Positions 1 through 9,707 of a stretch of 13,150 bases of DNA are shown in pieces. Made by a program: the position numbers and the translations under genes. Source of the DNA: UBA7803 sp049454295. Its GTDB lineage: Bacteria > Pseudomonadota > Gammaproteobacteria > Pseudomonadales > Azotimanducaceae. How positions within the stretch are numbered: the stretch's first letter is position 1; every line of letters starts with the position of its first letter. The notes under the pieces were generated by a model that did no database searches, had not been told where the DNA came from, and saw only the letters and a program-made list of their open reading frames with translations. Location of the stretch: positions 1 through 13,150 of the forward strand of contig JBMTYG010000091.1 in NCBI GenBank assembly GCA_049454295.1. Direction: 5' to 3'.

Positions 1-2
1 CC

Positions 3-1436
3 GACAGCCTGAAGCTCACCGTAGGATTGCGTTACAACGACGACCACAAGGAAGTCAGCGACTCCGGCGTGCTGTACAACGCGGTGGACGTGAATGCTCT
101 GGTCGGCGGACTCCTCGGTCCCGACCCGTTCTGGTCGCGCACCACCGGCTTCATTTTCGGTGCCCCGGCGGGTGACCTCGAGAAGTACTACGTGCCGGAA
201 GCTCAGCTGACCGCAGCGGCCGCGACGGGGATTCTGAGCCCTGAGCGCCTGGCGGTTTCCCGCGCGGTTCCGCTCACCCCTGGCTTTAACGAGCAGCGCG
301 TGCTTACGGGCAGCCCGTCTGAAGAGGACTTCCAGGAGACCACGGGTCGCATCGGTCTCGACTGGCAGATCAACGATCAGACCATGGTCTATGGCTTCTT
401 CACCCGCGGTTACAAGCCGGGTGGTTTCAACCCGCCGCAGAACGCGACGCTGGCGACGGAAACCGTGAAGTACATCTTCGACTCCGAGCAGGTGGATTCT
501 TACGAGATCGGCGCGAAGAACGTGTTCCAGGACGGCGCGCTCATGGTGAATGCGGCAGCGTTCATGTATGACTACGGCGGTCTGCAGACCACGCGTATTC
601 GTAACAACAATTCGATCAACGACAACATCGACGCTCAGATCATGGGACTTGAGCTCGAAGTGTTCTGGCAGCCGGAGTGGGCGCCGGGTCTGTCGATTGA
701 TGCGTCGTACGCGTACTTGAAGGCAGAAGTCGACGGGTCAACCTCGCTGGACCCGGTTAACCGGACCGCGGGTAACCCGGACTATGTCACCCTCAAGAAC
801 ATCGACCCGGGTTCAGCAACTGGCGTGAACTACATCGCCCGTGTCAATGGTCCGGGAAGCATCACCGATGAGATCATCAGTGCTGGTTACGCGGCGTGCG
901 GTGCGCTAAGCCATTTGAATACCAACGGCGCTTGCCCGGCGGTTACGGCTGGTACGACCTACACGGGTGTGGCGGGCTTGACCCAGGAGTTGCCGACGTA
1001 TATCTCGCGTAACTACCTGACTGCCGCAGGGGTAGAGGTATCGGACGGTCTCAACACCGATCTCGATGGCAACTCGCTGCCGAACGCGCCGGAAAACACC
1101 TTCCACCTGGGTGCAGCGTACACCTGGCAGATCGACCAGATCGCCGGCGCGCTGACCGCACGTTGGGACTACTCGTGGCGCGACGACCAGTACGCTCGTG
1201 AATTCAATACCAAGGGCGACTTCATCGAAGCCTGGTTCCAGCACAACGCGTCGCTCATTTATGAGAGCAACGACGGGCACTGGGAAGGCCGTCTGTGGAT
1301 CCGGAACATCCTGAACGACGACAACGTCACCGGGAAGTATCTGACCTCGGACACCTCGGGCTTCTTCCGCAACTACTTCCTCACCGAGCCGCGTCTCTTT
1401 GGCGCGTCGCTGAAGTACAGCTTCGGCGAGCAGTGA
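3..1436 (+). CDS. TonB-dependent receptor, C-terminal part of the beta-barrel (5' end outside window)
   Basis: This is the last 477 residues of an outer-membrane TonB-dependent receptor, which takes up large or scarce substrates using energy from TonB-ExbB-ExbD. The reading frame is open from base 3, and the first residues (DSLKLTVGLRYNDD) are already a barrel strand typical of the family, so the gene starts upstream and the plug domain is not visible. Family hallmarks are the segment around 360-440 ending in GYKPGGFNPP, the DSEQVDSYEIGAKN strand, alternating aromatic beta strands, a late NILNDDN motif and a terminal strand ending LKYSFGEQ with an aromatic residue near the C-terminus, as required for barrel assembly. 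Long loops between strands (around 730-1080) are likely extracellular. The substrate cannot be told from this part. An intrinsic terminator follows, so it is probably transcribed separately from the Nudix gene. The family assignment is very secure. Confidence 0.93.
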   Translation, partial: DSLKLTVGLRYNDDHKEVSDSGVLYNAVDVNALVGGLLGPDPFWSRTTGFIFGAPAGDLEKYYVPEAQLTAAAATGILSPERLAVSRAVPLTPGFNEQRVLTGSPSEEDFQETTGRIGLDWQINDQTMVYGFFTRGYKPGGFNPPQNATLATETVKYIFDSEQVDSYEIGAKNVFQDGALMVNAAAFMYDYGGLQTTRIRNNNSINDNIDAQIMGLELEVFWQPEWAPGLSIDASYAYLKAEVDGSTSLDPVNRTAGNPDYVTLKNIDPGSATGVNYIARVNGPGSITDEIISAGYAACGALSHLNTNGACPAVTAGTTYTGVAGLTQELPTYISRNYLTAAGVEVSDGLNTDLDGNSLPNAPENTFHLGAAYTWQIDQIAGALTARWDYSWRDDQYAREFNTKGDFIEAWFQHNASLIYESNDGHWEGRLWIRNILNDDNVTGKYLTSDTSGFFRNYFLTEPRLFGASLKYSFGEQ

Positions 1437-1482
1437 GGTCGATGGCGTGTCCGCGCGTCAGCGCCGGCACGCCTCGTACGCG

Positions 1483-1514
1483 AAGCCCGCGGCTAATCCC
1501 GCGGGCTTTTTTTT
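1483..1514 (+). terminator. Rho-independent terminator after the TonB-dependent receptor
   Basis: A perfect 10-bp stem (AAGCCCGCGG, 1483-1492, pairing with CCGCGGGCTT, 1499-1508) encloses a 6-base loop and runs into eight T residues (1507-1514). It lies 46 bases after the receptor stop codon. This is a textbook intrinsic terminator for plus-strand transcription. Confidence 0.93.
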
Positions 1515-1565
1515 GTGCGCCCCGCTCAGGGTATCTATCGCTGCTTAGTTCCGTAGCCCACGCTC

Positions 1566-2129
1566 ATGCACCGTGAACCTTTGTTAGCGCTGATCGACGA
1601 CTATGCAGCCCGCCACCCCTCGGAAGACGCGCTGGTGGCGCGGTTTGTCACTTTTGTCCGGCAGCATCAGCACTGTTTTCAGCGCGATCTGTGGTCAGGG
1701 CACGTCACCGGGTCGGCCTGGCTTTTGAACCGTTCACGCGATGCGGTGTTGCTCACGCATCACCGAAAGCTCGGTCGGTGGTTACAGCTCGGTGGTCATA
1801 GCGACGGTAATCCCGACGCGCTTGCGGTAGCGCAAGCAGAGGCGGAGGAGGAATCTGGCCTGGTCGTCGTTCCGCTATCGCCGCTCATTTTTGATCTGGA
1901 TATCCACGAAATTCCTGGGCGCCGGACGGATCCAGCGCACTTTCACTTCGACGTACGTTTCGCGTTTGTCGTGCGCGACCATGAGGCATTCGCCGTGAGC
2001 GAGGAGTCCCTCGCGTTGGCGTGGGTGCCGATCGTCCAATTGAGCGACTATACCGACGAAGAATCCATGCTGCGCATGGCACGCAAGTGGCCCGGATTTG
2101 CTGAGATGATCAGCCGCTCACACGGGTGA
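1566..2129 (+). CDS. Nudix hydrolase with atypical Nudix box
   Basis: This 187-residue cytoplasmic protein belongs to the Nudix superfamily, which hydrolyses nucleoside diphosphates linked to another group; the substrate is not predictable here. The Nudix box spans residues 77-99. It follows the spacing G-x5-E-x7-REUxEExGU, but the first Glu is Pro83 and the Arg is Ala91, while the metal-binding core E92, E94, E95, E96 and G98-L99 is kept. LQLGGHSDG just before the box is the usual beta-strand entry. The roughly 75 residues upstream of the box resemble the N-terminal region of a GGH-type Nudix subgroup. The ATG at 1566 is the first good start; no strong Shine-Dalgarno sequence is seen. The gene stands between the receptor terminator and the convergent end of the ABC operon, so it probably has its own promoter, which I could not place. 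Family membership is secure and catalytic activity is likely but not certain. Confidence 0.88.
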   Translation: MHREPLLALIDDYAARHPSEDALVARFVTFVRQHQHCFQRDLWSGHVTGSAWLLNRSRDAVLLTHHRKLGRWLQLGGHSDGNPDALAVAQAEAEEESGLVVVPLSPLIFDLDIHEIPGRRTDPAHFHFDVRFAFVVRDHEAFAVSEESLALAWVPIVQLSDYTDEESMLRMARKWPGFAEMISRSHG

Positions 2130-2136
2130 ACGGGTG

Positions 2137-3130
<994 letters not shown>

Positions 3131-3138
<8 letters not shown>

Positions 3139-4162
3139 GGAGAGTCTCCGGCGCCGCTCGGTCGGGGTGATGCAGCCAGCACGCGGCGACATGCGTAGTT
3201 GATGCTTCGCCCGCAGGAATCTCGTAGCGCGGCGGCGTTTCTCGTCCGCAGATCGTCATGGCATGCGGGCACCGCGCGGCATAGGCGCATCCTGGCGGCG
3301 GTCGGAACAGGTCAGGGGGGCTACCCTCGATGGGTGTAAGGGGTCGGTTCCGAGCGGCATCCTTGCTCGGCAAAGCGGATCGCAGGCCCTGGGTATAGGG
3401 GTGCGCGGATCGATAAAAGAGAGCATCCACCGATCCTTCCTCGACGACCTGGCCGGCGTACATCACTGCTACCCGATCAGCCATGCGGGCAACGACTGCG
3501 AGATCGTGGGTGATCAGGATGATCGCCATGCCCGTGGTTCGCTGCAGGTCCTTTAGCAGATCGAGAATCTGCGCCTGGATGGTAACGTCGAGCGCGGTGG
3601 TCGGCTCATCGGCAATCAGCAGCGCGGGCTCGCAGGCAATGGCAGCGGCAATCATGGCTCGCTGCAACATGCCGCCCGAAAACTCGAAAGGGTACTGAGC
3701 AGCGCGTCGCTCGGCGTCGGGTATGCGTGCGAGTTCGAGCAGCTCGATCGCGCGTGCGCGCGCGGCGCGGCGCCGCATATTGCGATGCACTTCAAGCGTT
3801 TCCGCTATTTGGGCGCCGATAGTCATGGTGGGGTTGAGCGAACTCATCGGGTCTTGGAAGATCATGCCAATCTCCCGTCCACGCACCTCACGACCGTCGA
3901 TTACGGTTCCCCTGAGCAGATCATGCCCGCGCCAGCTTGCCGTGCCGCCCACAATGCGACCAGGTGGCATGGGAATGAGCCCCATCAAGCTCTGCACGCT
4001 GACGGATTTACCGCAGCCGCTTTCGCCAACGATAGCGAAGGTTTCACCGCTGTGTACCGAGAAGCTAACGCCGCGCACGGCGTGGACGGTACCCCCCCAG
4101 GTGGCAAAATCGACGACCAGATCGTTAACGGCGAGTAGCGGTTCACGGGTTTGGCTATTCAC
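3131..4162 (-). CDS. Peptide-type ABC importer ATP-binding subunit, OppD/DppD family
   Basis: This is the first nucleotide-binding subunit of the importer (343 residues from the chosen start). It shows Walker A GESGCGKS (46-53), Q-loop FQDPMSSLNP (102-111), signature FSGGM (161-165), Walker B LLIADEP (181-187) with E186, and H219 in ITHDL. The C-terminal extension has HPYTQGL and the cysteine set C292, C298, C305, C328, matching the set in its partner ATPase. The sequence after the signature is SGGMLQR rather than the commoner SGGMRQR. The start is ambiguous. GTG at 4162 overlaps the upstream stop by 8 bases (GTGAATAG), like the next junction, and gives an N-terminus of usual length. ATG at 4180 would add six residues and overlap the permease gene by 26 bases. 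Neither has a strong Shine-Dalgarno. It should pair with the OppF-like subunit as a heterodimer on the inner face of the membrane. Confidence 0.93.
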
Positions 4163-5534
4163 GGGAACGCATCCGGGCATCGAGCGCGTCGCGCAGCCCG
4201 TCTCCCAACAAATTGAATGCGAGCACTGTCACGCTGATGAACAGCGCGGGGAAAATGATCTCGTGCGGGTGCTCCAGCATGGACTTGATTCCTTCGTTGC
4301 ACATGCTGCCCCAGGAGGGCGTGGGTGGGGCCACACCCATGCCGATGAACGACAGGAAGGCCTCGGTGAAGATCGCGCTAGGCACGGCGAAGGTGAGGGT
4401 GACAATGATGACGCCGAGCGTGTTGGGCAGCATGTGACGCGCAACGAGGTAGGGCGATCGGGCGCCCAGAAGTTTCGCCGCTCCCACGTAGCCTTCTTCC
4501 CGGATCTGAAGGATCTGTCCGCGCACGAGCCGGCTGCTAGCGGGCCAGGATAGAACGACCAGCGCCACGAGCATGGGTACGATGCCGCTCTCACCGGGTC
4601 CGATGCCAAACGCGATTTTGAACAGGATCATGAACAGGAGAAATGGCAGCGCGACGACGAAATCAGCGATTCGCATCATGAACTGGTCTACACGTCCACC
4701 CATGAAGCCCGCGATGCTCCCATAGACCACACCGATCAGGATGTAGAGCAGCGGCGCGCACAGTCCGATGAAGAGCGACACCTGCGCGCCGTGCATGAGG
4801 CGGGCGAGCAGATCACGCCCGAGATAGTCGGTCCCAAGCGGATGCCGGGCAAAAGTCACAACCGTGCCCGCCGGCAGCTCGTCGACGCTTTCGGCCATAC
4901 CGCGCGCAACCGCCTCTTCGGCGGTGATGACTCGCTTGAGCGTCACGGGCAGTGTGATGAACTCGGGCAACGCGTTGCCGTGGGCATCAAGCGCGACCAC
5001 CGTGTAGTGCCAGGTCTCGGGACGCAGGTCTAAGCGATCCTCGAAGCCGCGCGGCTCGCCGGCGGTGAGTTCTGCGAGCGGCATGCCGAATGCCTCCCCG
5101 GCAACCGCAGGGTACAGGTTTCGGTAAACCCGGTAGCGTTCGGCGCCGGGCATTGCGCCCCAGACGAGACGAACCGACTGGGTAGTCGCCGCGCCATCGA
5201 GTGCGAGGACCGGGGTCTCGGGAGTGCGGCCATCGGGGCTCCAGGGCGCACGCGGTGCGACCACGGTGGCACTGCGATCCACGCCCGGTGGCTGACTGAT
5301 CTGATCAACGTCTTGCGCTGCAGGATCAACGCGCCATACGAGCGGACCCACGAGCGCGAACGCGAACAGCGCGACGACGATGCCAAGCGAGATGATCGCG
5401 CGCGGGTTGCTGCGCAGTCGGCGCCAGGCGTCCTCCCAGTACGACAGCGAGGGCCGCACCAGCGCGTTGTCGTTCAAATGTCGCCGCAGCGGCGTGAGAT
5501 CGTCGGCGCTCAGGCTGGTGTGGTTTGACTGCAT
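4155..5534 (-). CDS. Peptide-type ABC importer permease, OppC/DppC family, with inserted fibronectin-III-like domain
   Basis: This inner-membrane permease subunit is 459 residues long, while OppC/DppC proteins are usually about 300. A cytoplasmic N-terminus and a first membrane helix (about 46-68) are followed by a periplasmic region of about 160 residues. The usual permease core then begins at HPLGTDYLGRDLLARL (231-246), with further helices near 253-275, 292-310, 318-338, 374-396 and 425-445. The EAA loop, which docks the ATPases, is EEGYVGAAKLLGARSP (346-361). The periplasmic region holds a fibronectin-III-like module at about 105-198, with LVWGAMPGAERYRVYRNL and WHYTVVALDAHGNALP as its key strands. 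The insert is in frame and in the expected loop, so it looks like a real domain, not a frameshift. The ATG at 5534 lies 4 bases after the stop of permease B. The permease identity is secure; the domain identity is from pattern recognition. Confidence 0.92.
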   Translation of the reverse strand: MQSNHTSLSADDLTPLRRHLNDNALVRPSLSYWEDAWRRLRSNPRAIISLGIVVALFAFALVGPLVWRVDPAAQDVDQISQPPGVDRSATVVAPRAPWSPDGRTPETPVLALDGAATTQSVRLVWGAMPGAERYRVYRNLYPAVAGEAFGMPLAELTAGEPRGFEDRLDLRPETWHYTVVALDAHGNALPEFITLPVTLKRVITAEEAVARGMAESVDELPAGTVVTFARHPLGTDYLGRDLLARLMHGAQVSLFIGLCAPLLYILIGVVYGSIAGFMGGRVDQFMMRIADFVVALPFLLFMILFKIAFGIGPGESGIVPMLVALVVLSWPASSRLVRGQILQIREEGYVGAAKLLGARSPYLVARHMLPNTLGVIIVTLTFAVPSAIFTEAFLSFIGMGVAPPTPSWGSMCNEGIKSMLEHPHEIIFPALFISVTVLAFNLLGDGLRDALDARMRSRE

Positions 5535-5538
5535 CGGC

Positions 5539-6474
5539 TTAGTCCAGCCGCACGCGTGGGTCGACGATCCCGTACAGCAGGTCGACGACAATCACCATGA
5601 AGACGAGGAACGCGCCGTAGAACACGGTGGTACCCATAATCACCGTGTAGTCGAGCTGCTGCACAGCCTGCACGAAGTAGCGCCCGAGGCCCGGGATCGC
5701 GAAGACGAGTTCAACCACAAAGCCGCCCGTGGTGATGCCGGCGATAGCTGGCCCCAATACTGTGATGACCAGCAGCACCGCGTTGCGCAGCGCGTGATGG
5801 GTGAAGATTCGAGTCGCCGGAATACCTTTCGCCCGCGCGGTGCGGATGTAGTCGGTGGCGACGACCTCGAGCATTGAGGACCGCATCAGACGCGTGAGGT
5901 AGGCCATAGTGCCTAGCCCGAGAACGAGCGCTGGAATCAGCATGTGACTGACGGAGCCCCAACCCGCGACGGGCAGCAGCGGAATGCCGGTTATGCGGTT
6001 CAGCCCCACGATCGCGAGTTGACCAAGCGCCGCAATGACAAAGCCGGGCACTGATATCGCCAGAATCACGAGAAACATGATCGCCGTATCCGGGAGCCGA
6101 TTACGGTACAGCGCGGTGAGCGCGCCCCATACCACGCCGCCAAGCCCTGCAATCACGATTGCCAGGATGCCGAGCGTCGCGGACACGGGAAAGTGCTCAC
6201 GAATGATGTCGTTGACCTCGCGATTCTTCTGTGTGAACGAAATGCCAAAATCCGCGCGTGCCAGATTGCCGAGGTAGATCAGGTACTGCCGGTGGAGCGG
6301 CTGGTCCAGACCGTACTTCGCTTCGAGATTGGCGCGTATCTGGGGCGACACGGCCTTGTCCGACATGAGCGGATCGCCGGGCACGGCGTGCATGGCAAGA
6401 AAGGTGGCTGTGGCAATGAACCACACGGTCACGATGCCTTGCAGAATACGGCGAAGCGCGTAGCGCCATAGCAT
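5539..6474 (-). CDS. Peptide-type ABC importer permease, OppB/DppB family
   Basis: This 311-residue inner-membrane subunit forms half of the translocation pore together with the OppC-like permease. It has the family N-terminus (LWRYALRRILQGIVTVWFI, first helix about 9-30, then HAVPGDPL), the conserved YGLDQPLHRQYLIYLGN segment (54-70), four or five further helices, the EAA loop DYIRTARAKGIPATRIFTHH (208-227) that contacts the ATPases, FVVELVFAIPGLGRYFVQA (252-270) and the standard C-terminus YGIVDPRVRL. Length is normal for the family. The ATG at 6474 has a strong AGGAGG ribosome binding site (6484-6489) with a 9-base spacer, and lies 4 bases after the stop of the binding-protein gene. Confidence 0.95.
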   Translation of the reverse strand: MLWRYALRRILQGIVTVWFIATATFLAMHAVPGDPLMSDKAVSPQIRANLEAKYGLDQPLHRQYLIYLGNLARADFGISFTQKNREVNDIIREHFPVSATLGILAIVIAGLGGVVWGALTALYRNRLPDTAIMFLVILAISVPGFVIAALGQLAIVGLNRITGIPLLPVAGWGSVSHMLIPALVLGLGTMAYLTRLMRSSMLEVVATDYIRTARAKGIPATRIFTHHALRNAVLLVITVLGPAIAGITTGGFVVELVFAIPGLGRYFVQAVQQLDYTVIMGTTVFYGAFLVFMVIVVDLLYGIVDPRVRLD

Positions 6475-6478
6475 CGGC

Positions 6479-8164
6479 TCAGCCCTCCTCGATGTAGGCG
6501 CGTGTAAAGTCGGGATCCGCGCCGACCGCGCGCCGCACCACGCCCTTGAGCGCGGGGTGCAGTACGTAGACGAGCCCGCGCTCGAATTCCGGGAAGATCA
6601 CGACGTCATCGTGGATGATCTGCTGTATGGCGCCAAAGGCCGCCATGCGCTCCTCAGGATCCAGCGACGCCTGCGCTATGCGCACCTGTCGGTCGAGCTC
6701 GGGATTCGCGTAGCGGCCACGGTTGTTCAGATTCCAGGATGCAAACAGGTCGCCGAACGTGAGCGGATCATTGAAGTCCGGACCCCAGCCGGCCGCAACG
6801 AGATCGAATTGGCCATTGGTCATTTTCTCGAGCCGCTGCTTGAAGATTTGCCGGTCTATCCGGATATCGATGTCGAGCTCGCGCTTCAGTCTCGCCTGGT
6901 AGTACTCGGCCTGACGCGCGGAGAGCGGCGTATCGCCCGTGAGGAGCATGAGCGGTGGGAGTCGCTCCAGCCCGAGCTCCTTCAGCGCCAGCGCCAGATA
7001 GGCCCGTGCCTGCGTTGTGTCGGGCACGCGAAGCGGTGCTGGATATTCCTCACGCAGCGTTCGGTTGACCCCCTGCAGCCAGCTTGGGAACAGTGAGCGC
7101 CCGGTTAGGAACCCGGGAATCTTTATCACCTTATTGACCAGCTCATCGGCATCGAGCGCGTGTGCAATGGCAAGACGCAGATGCCGATTACGCGTGACGC
7201 GATCGGGTCGGTGGTTGAACTCGGTAAAGAACACCGAGCCGTCCATGAACCGATTGATGTGCCAGCGCTGCTTTAACGCCTCCTCCAGGCTCTGCTCACT
7301 CAGGCCGGTCATCGCGATGCGACCGTCCTTAAACAGATTGACCTGGGTGCTGGGGTCTTCGGTCAGATAGGGAAAATCGATGACCTCGAGATGCACATTC
7401 TCGCGGTCCCAGTAGTTCGGGTTCTTTTCCATGCGCAGCTGCGCGCCGTGCACCCAGCGCGTCAGCATGAACGGCCCGTTGTACAGCAGCGTGTCGAAGT
7501 CGGCGCCGTAGCGTCCTCGGGTCGATCGGTAAAAGGCTTCGTTCACTGGATAGTAGGTGGTGAAAGCGACGAGTTTGTCGAAGTGGGCGATGGGTCGCTC
7601 GAATTCGACTAAGAGGGTTCTGTCGTCCGCTGCGCGTACACCGAGTTCGCTTACGGGGCGTTGCGACTGGTTGATCGCTTCCGCGTTCTTGATCGGGAAC
7701 AGGATGAAGGCATATTGCGAGGCGTTAGCGGGATCGATGGCCGTGCGCCACGCGAAGACGAAATCATGCGCGGTGACCGGTGTTCCATTACTCCAGCGCG
7801 CGTCCGCACGCAGGTGGAAGGTGGCGCCAGTCTCGCTGATGCTCCAGCGTTCGGCGACCCCGGGCTCCAGGCGGCCGTCGACGTCGTAGCGTAGCAGCCC
7901 CTGCATAACGTGACCGAGCACGAGACTGCTGATCTGATCAGTCGCGAGTGTGCTGTTCAGCTGCGGCGGTTCTTCGCGCAACAGAAGTGTGATTGTGCGG
8001 CTTTCAGCGTCGACCGCCGGTTTGACCGCTGCGCCCGTGCCCGTGCTGTCGGCAGCCCACGCAAGCAGGTACATGAGTGCGACAACGACAGCGAGGGCTA
8101 AAGCCGCGAGCAACCCAATCTGTTTGAGAGCAGCGCGATCGAGCGAAGTGCTGGACGATGTCAT
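6479..8164 (-). CDS. Peptide-type extracellular solute-binding protein, family 5 (OppA/DppA/MppA-like)
   Basis: This 561-residue protein is the substrate-capturing component of the importer and acts in the periplasm. Family-5 signatures are present: the LREEPPQLNSTLATD entry strand (62-76), VMQGLLRYDVDGRLEPGVAERW (86-107, with the conserved EPGVAERW), WSNGTPVTAHDFVFAWR (124-140), YNGPFMLTRW (228-237), the KNPNYWDRENVHLE segment (247-260), and GPDFNDPLTFGDLF (461-474) near the ligand cleft. The N-terminus has a hydrophobic stretch at about 16-37 that could be a signal peptide with cleavage after AWA (35-37) or an uncleaved anchor. There is no cysteine in the protein, so it is not a lipoprotein. 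The ATG at 8164 lies 18 bases after the VWA gene stop, with only a weak ribosome binding site. Its ligand may be a peptide, but this family also binds other compounds. Confidence 0.92.
   Translation of the reverse strand: MTSSSTSLDRAALKQIGLLAALALAVVVALMYLLAWAADSTGTGAAVKPAVDAESRTITLLLREEPPQLNSTLATDQISSLVLGHVMQGLLRYDVDGRLEPGVAERWSISETGATFHLRADARWSNGTPVTAHDFVFAWRTAIDPANASQYAFILFPIKNAEAINQSQRPVSELGVRAADDRTLLVEFERPIAHFDKLVAFTTYYPVNEAFYRSTRGRYGADFDTLLYNGPFMLTRWVHGAQLRMEKNPNYWDRENVHLEVIDFPYLTEDPSTQVNLFKDGRIAMTGLSEQSLEEALKQRWHINRFMDGSVFFTEFNHRPDRVTRNRHLRLAIAHALDADELVNKVIKIPGFLTGRSLFPSWLQGVNRTLREEYPAPLRVPDTTQARAYLALALKELGLERLPPLMLLTGDTPLSARQAEYYQARLKRELDIDIRIDRQIFKQRLEKMTNGQFDLVAAGWGPDFNDPLTFGDLFASWNLNNRGRYANPELDRQVRIAQASLDPEERMAAFGAIQQIIHDDVVIFPEFERGLVYVLHPALKGVVRRAVGADPDFTRAYIEEG
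6484..6489 (-). promoter_or_regulatory. Strong ribosome binding site for the OppB-like permease
   Basis: The minus strand reads AGGAGG, 9 bases before the ATG at 6474. It overlaps the last codons of the binding-protein gene. It is the best Shine-Dalgarno match in the operon and settles the permease start. Confidence 0.8.
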
Positions 8165-8182
8165 CGCGTCATGCCAACGGTA

Positions 8183-9694
8183 TCACTGCACCGTCCGCAG
8201 CAGGTTGCCGACGATGCGTTCGAGGTGCACGAGGCTGTTACATTCCTCGGCCTGGTGCGAATACGCGATGTACTTCCGCATCTCCGAATCGCCCGTAAAC
8301 CAGCCGCTGCGCGACTCGGGATTGAGCCAGATGAGCCGTTTGCAGCGGTCATAAAGCTCTTTCATGATGTCCGTGCGCGGGTCGCCGAAGTTGTTGCGCG
8401 CGTCGCCTAAGATGATGATGGTCGTGCGATTGTCGATGTCATCCAAGCACTGTTTGCGGAAGTCCTGCAGCGCCTGACCATAGTCAGTAGAGCCGCCGGC
8501 ATAGTCACGCAGCGTCTTTGCAATCGCGTCCTCGATCTTGTTGCGTTCGAACAGGTCGGTGACCTCCGCCAGATCTGAGGAAAAGGCGAACGAGCGCACC
8601 TTGGGCATCACTTCCTCCAGGCTGTAGAGGAACATGAGCATAAAGCGCGCGTAGTTGGCGACCGAGCCGGAGACATCACAGATCGCGAAGACTTTGGGAC
8701 GGTCGATCTTGATCGATTTCCAGTGCAGGTCGAAGATGGCCCCGTCATAGGCCATGTTATGCCGCAGCGTGCGTGGCACATTGAGCGCACCGCGCTTGAA
8801 CACCTTCTTGCGTCGTGAATGCAATGACGCGAGCTTCTTCGCCATCTTGAACACGACTTCCTGAATCAGCCGGAAGTTACGTTGTTCGATGTTCGAAAGC
8901 TTCACGCGGCGCAGCAGTTCTTCCCGCAGCCGGTGACCGGTGGCGTCGGCGTGCAGCAGGAACTGACGCTCCACATAGTCGCGCACCTGCTCTCGCAGCC
9001 ACTCGCGACGCTGTTTGAGTTCCTGGCCCAATCGGCGATCGGGGATTTGTCCGCTCTCGCGCAGGTCGCTGATCTCGCGATTGAGTTCAGCGAGTCCCAT
9101 GCCGTCCATGATCTTACGCGTGTACAGCCCTTTCTGGGTGAACACCTGGATTTCATGCAGGTTTACCGCCTCGCCCGCGGCGCCCATCGCCATCGTGAGC
9201 TCAACGCGAGAGTTCTGCATCAGCAGTTCGCCGAGCACAGAGGAAGGCGTGCTCATAGGCCCCGGACCGAGATCTTCCTCAACGTCGTCGTCCAGACCCT
9301 CGATTGGCGCCTTGGATTTTTGCTTTTTCTTTTTGCCGCCCTTGTCGGATTGGCCGGCCGGGTTCTGACGATCACCGCCGGCGCCTGCGCTATCGCCACC
9401 GCCGCCTTCGCCATCCTGTTGTTCCGATTCGTCGCCTTCGGCGCCTGGGCTTGGCGCTGGCTGTCGCGCGCCGCGCACGTCATCGAACGTGAAGAACTGC
9501 TCGAAACAATGGTCGAACGCGACCTTTTCGTCCGCAGTCTTGGGCAGCGCAAGCGCGAGCGCGCGCTTTAGCGTGCCCCGGTCCTGGTAGCCGACAAGCT
9601 CCACCACTGAGAGCGCATCCAGCGTCTCGGCGGTGGAGATGCGGATGTCCGCGTTACGCAGGGCGCGTATGAATTGGGTGAGGGTGCGATCCAT
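8183..9694 (-). CDS. VWA-domain protein, CoxE family
   Basis: This 503-residue protein has a CoxE-type von Willebrand factor A domain at its C-terminus. The metal-ion adhesion site is complete: DVSGS (340-344), T403 in GGSTDYGQAL and D431 in ILGDARNN. The N-terminal 70 residues (FIRALRNADIRISTAETLDAL and following) are the conserved CoxE-like helical domain. A low-complexity linker rich in Gly, Gln, Asp and Lys (about 79-130, including a KKKKQK run) separates it from a charged helical middle region (about 180-300). Proteins of this type work with a MoxR ATPase, which is encoded immediately upstream; such pairs remodel or mature target enzymes or membrane complexes. The ATG at 9694 follows the ATPase stop by 13 bases. 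The family is secure; the target in this organism is unknown. Confidence 0.9.
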   Translation of the reverse strand: MDRTLTQFIRALRNADIRISTAETLDALSVVELVGYQDRGTLKRALALALPKTADEKVAFDHCFEQFFTFDDVRGARQPAPSPGAEGDESEQQDGEGGGGDSAGAGGDRQNPAGQSDKGGKKKKQKSKAPIEGLDDDVEEDLGPGPMSTPSSVLGELLMQNSRVELTMAMGAAGEAVNLHEIQVFTQKGLYTRKIMDGMGLAELNREISDLRESGQIPDRRLGQELKQRREWLREQVRDYVERQFLLHADATGHRLREELLRRVKLSNIEQRNFRLIQEVVFKMAKKLASLHSRRKKVFKRGALNVPRTLRHNMAYDGAIFDLHWKSIKIDRPKVFAICDVSGSVANYARFMLMFLYSLEEVMPKVRSFAFSSDLAEVTDLFERNKIEDAIAKTLRDYAGGSTDYGQALQDFRKQCLDDIDNRTTIIILGDARNNFGDPRTDIMKELYDRCKRLIWLNPESRSGWFTGDSEMRKYIAYSHQAEECNSLVHLERIVGNLLRTVQ

Positions 9695-9707
9695 GCCGCG
9701 CTGCTGG

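Noticed and set aside
1515..1565. Promoter for the Nudix gene
   Set aside because: TTGTGC and TATCTA are present but only 13 bases apart, too close for a sigma-70 promoter; no better pair was found.
4155..5534. Possible frameshift or gene fusion explaining the extra length of permease C
   Set aside because: The frame is continuous, the core motifs on both sides are intact, and the insert lies exactly in a surface loop with a domain-like pattern, so an inserted domain is the simpler reading.
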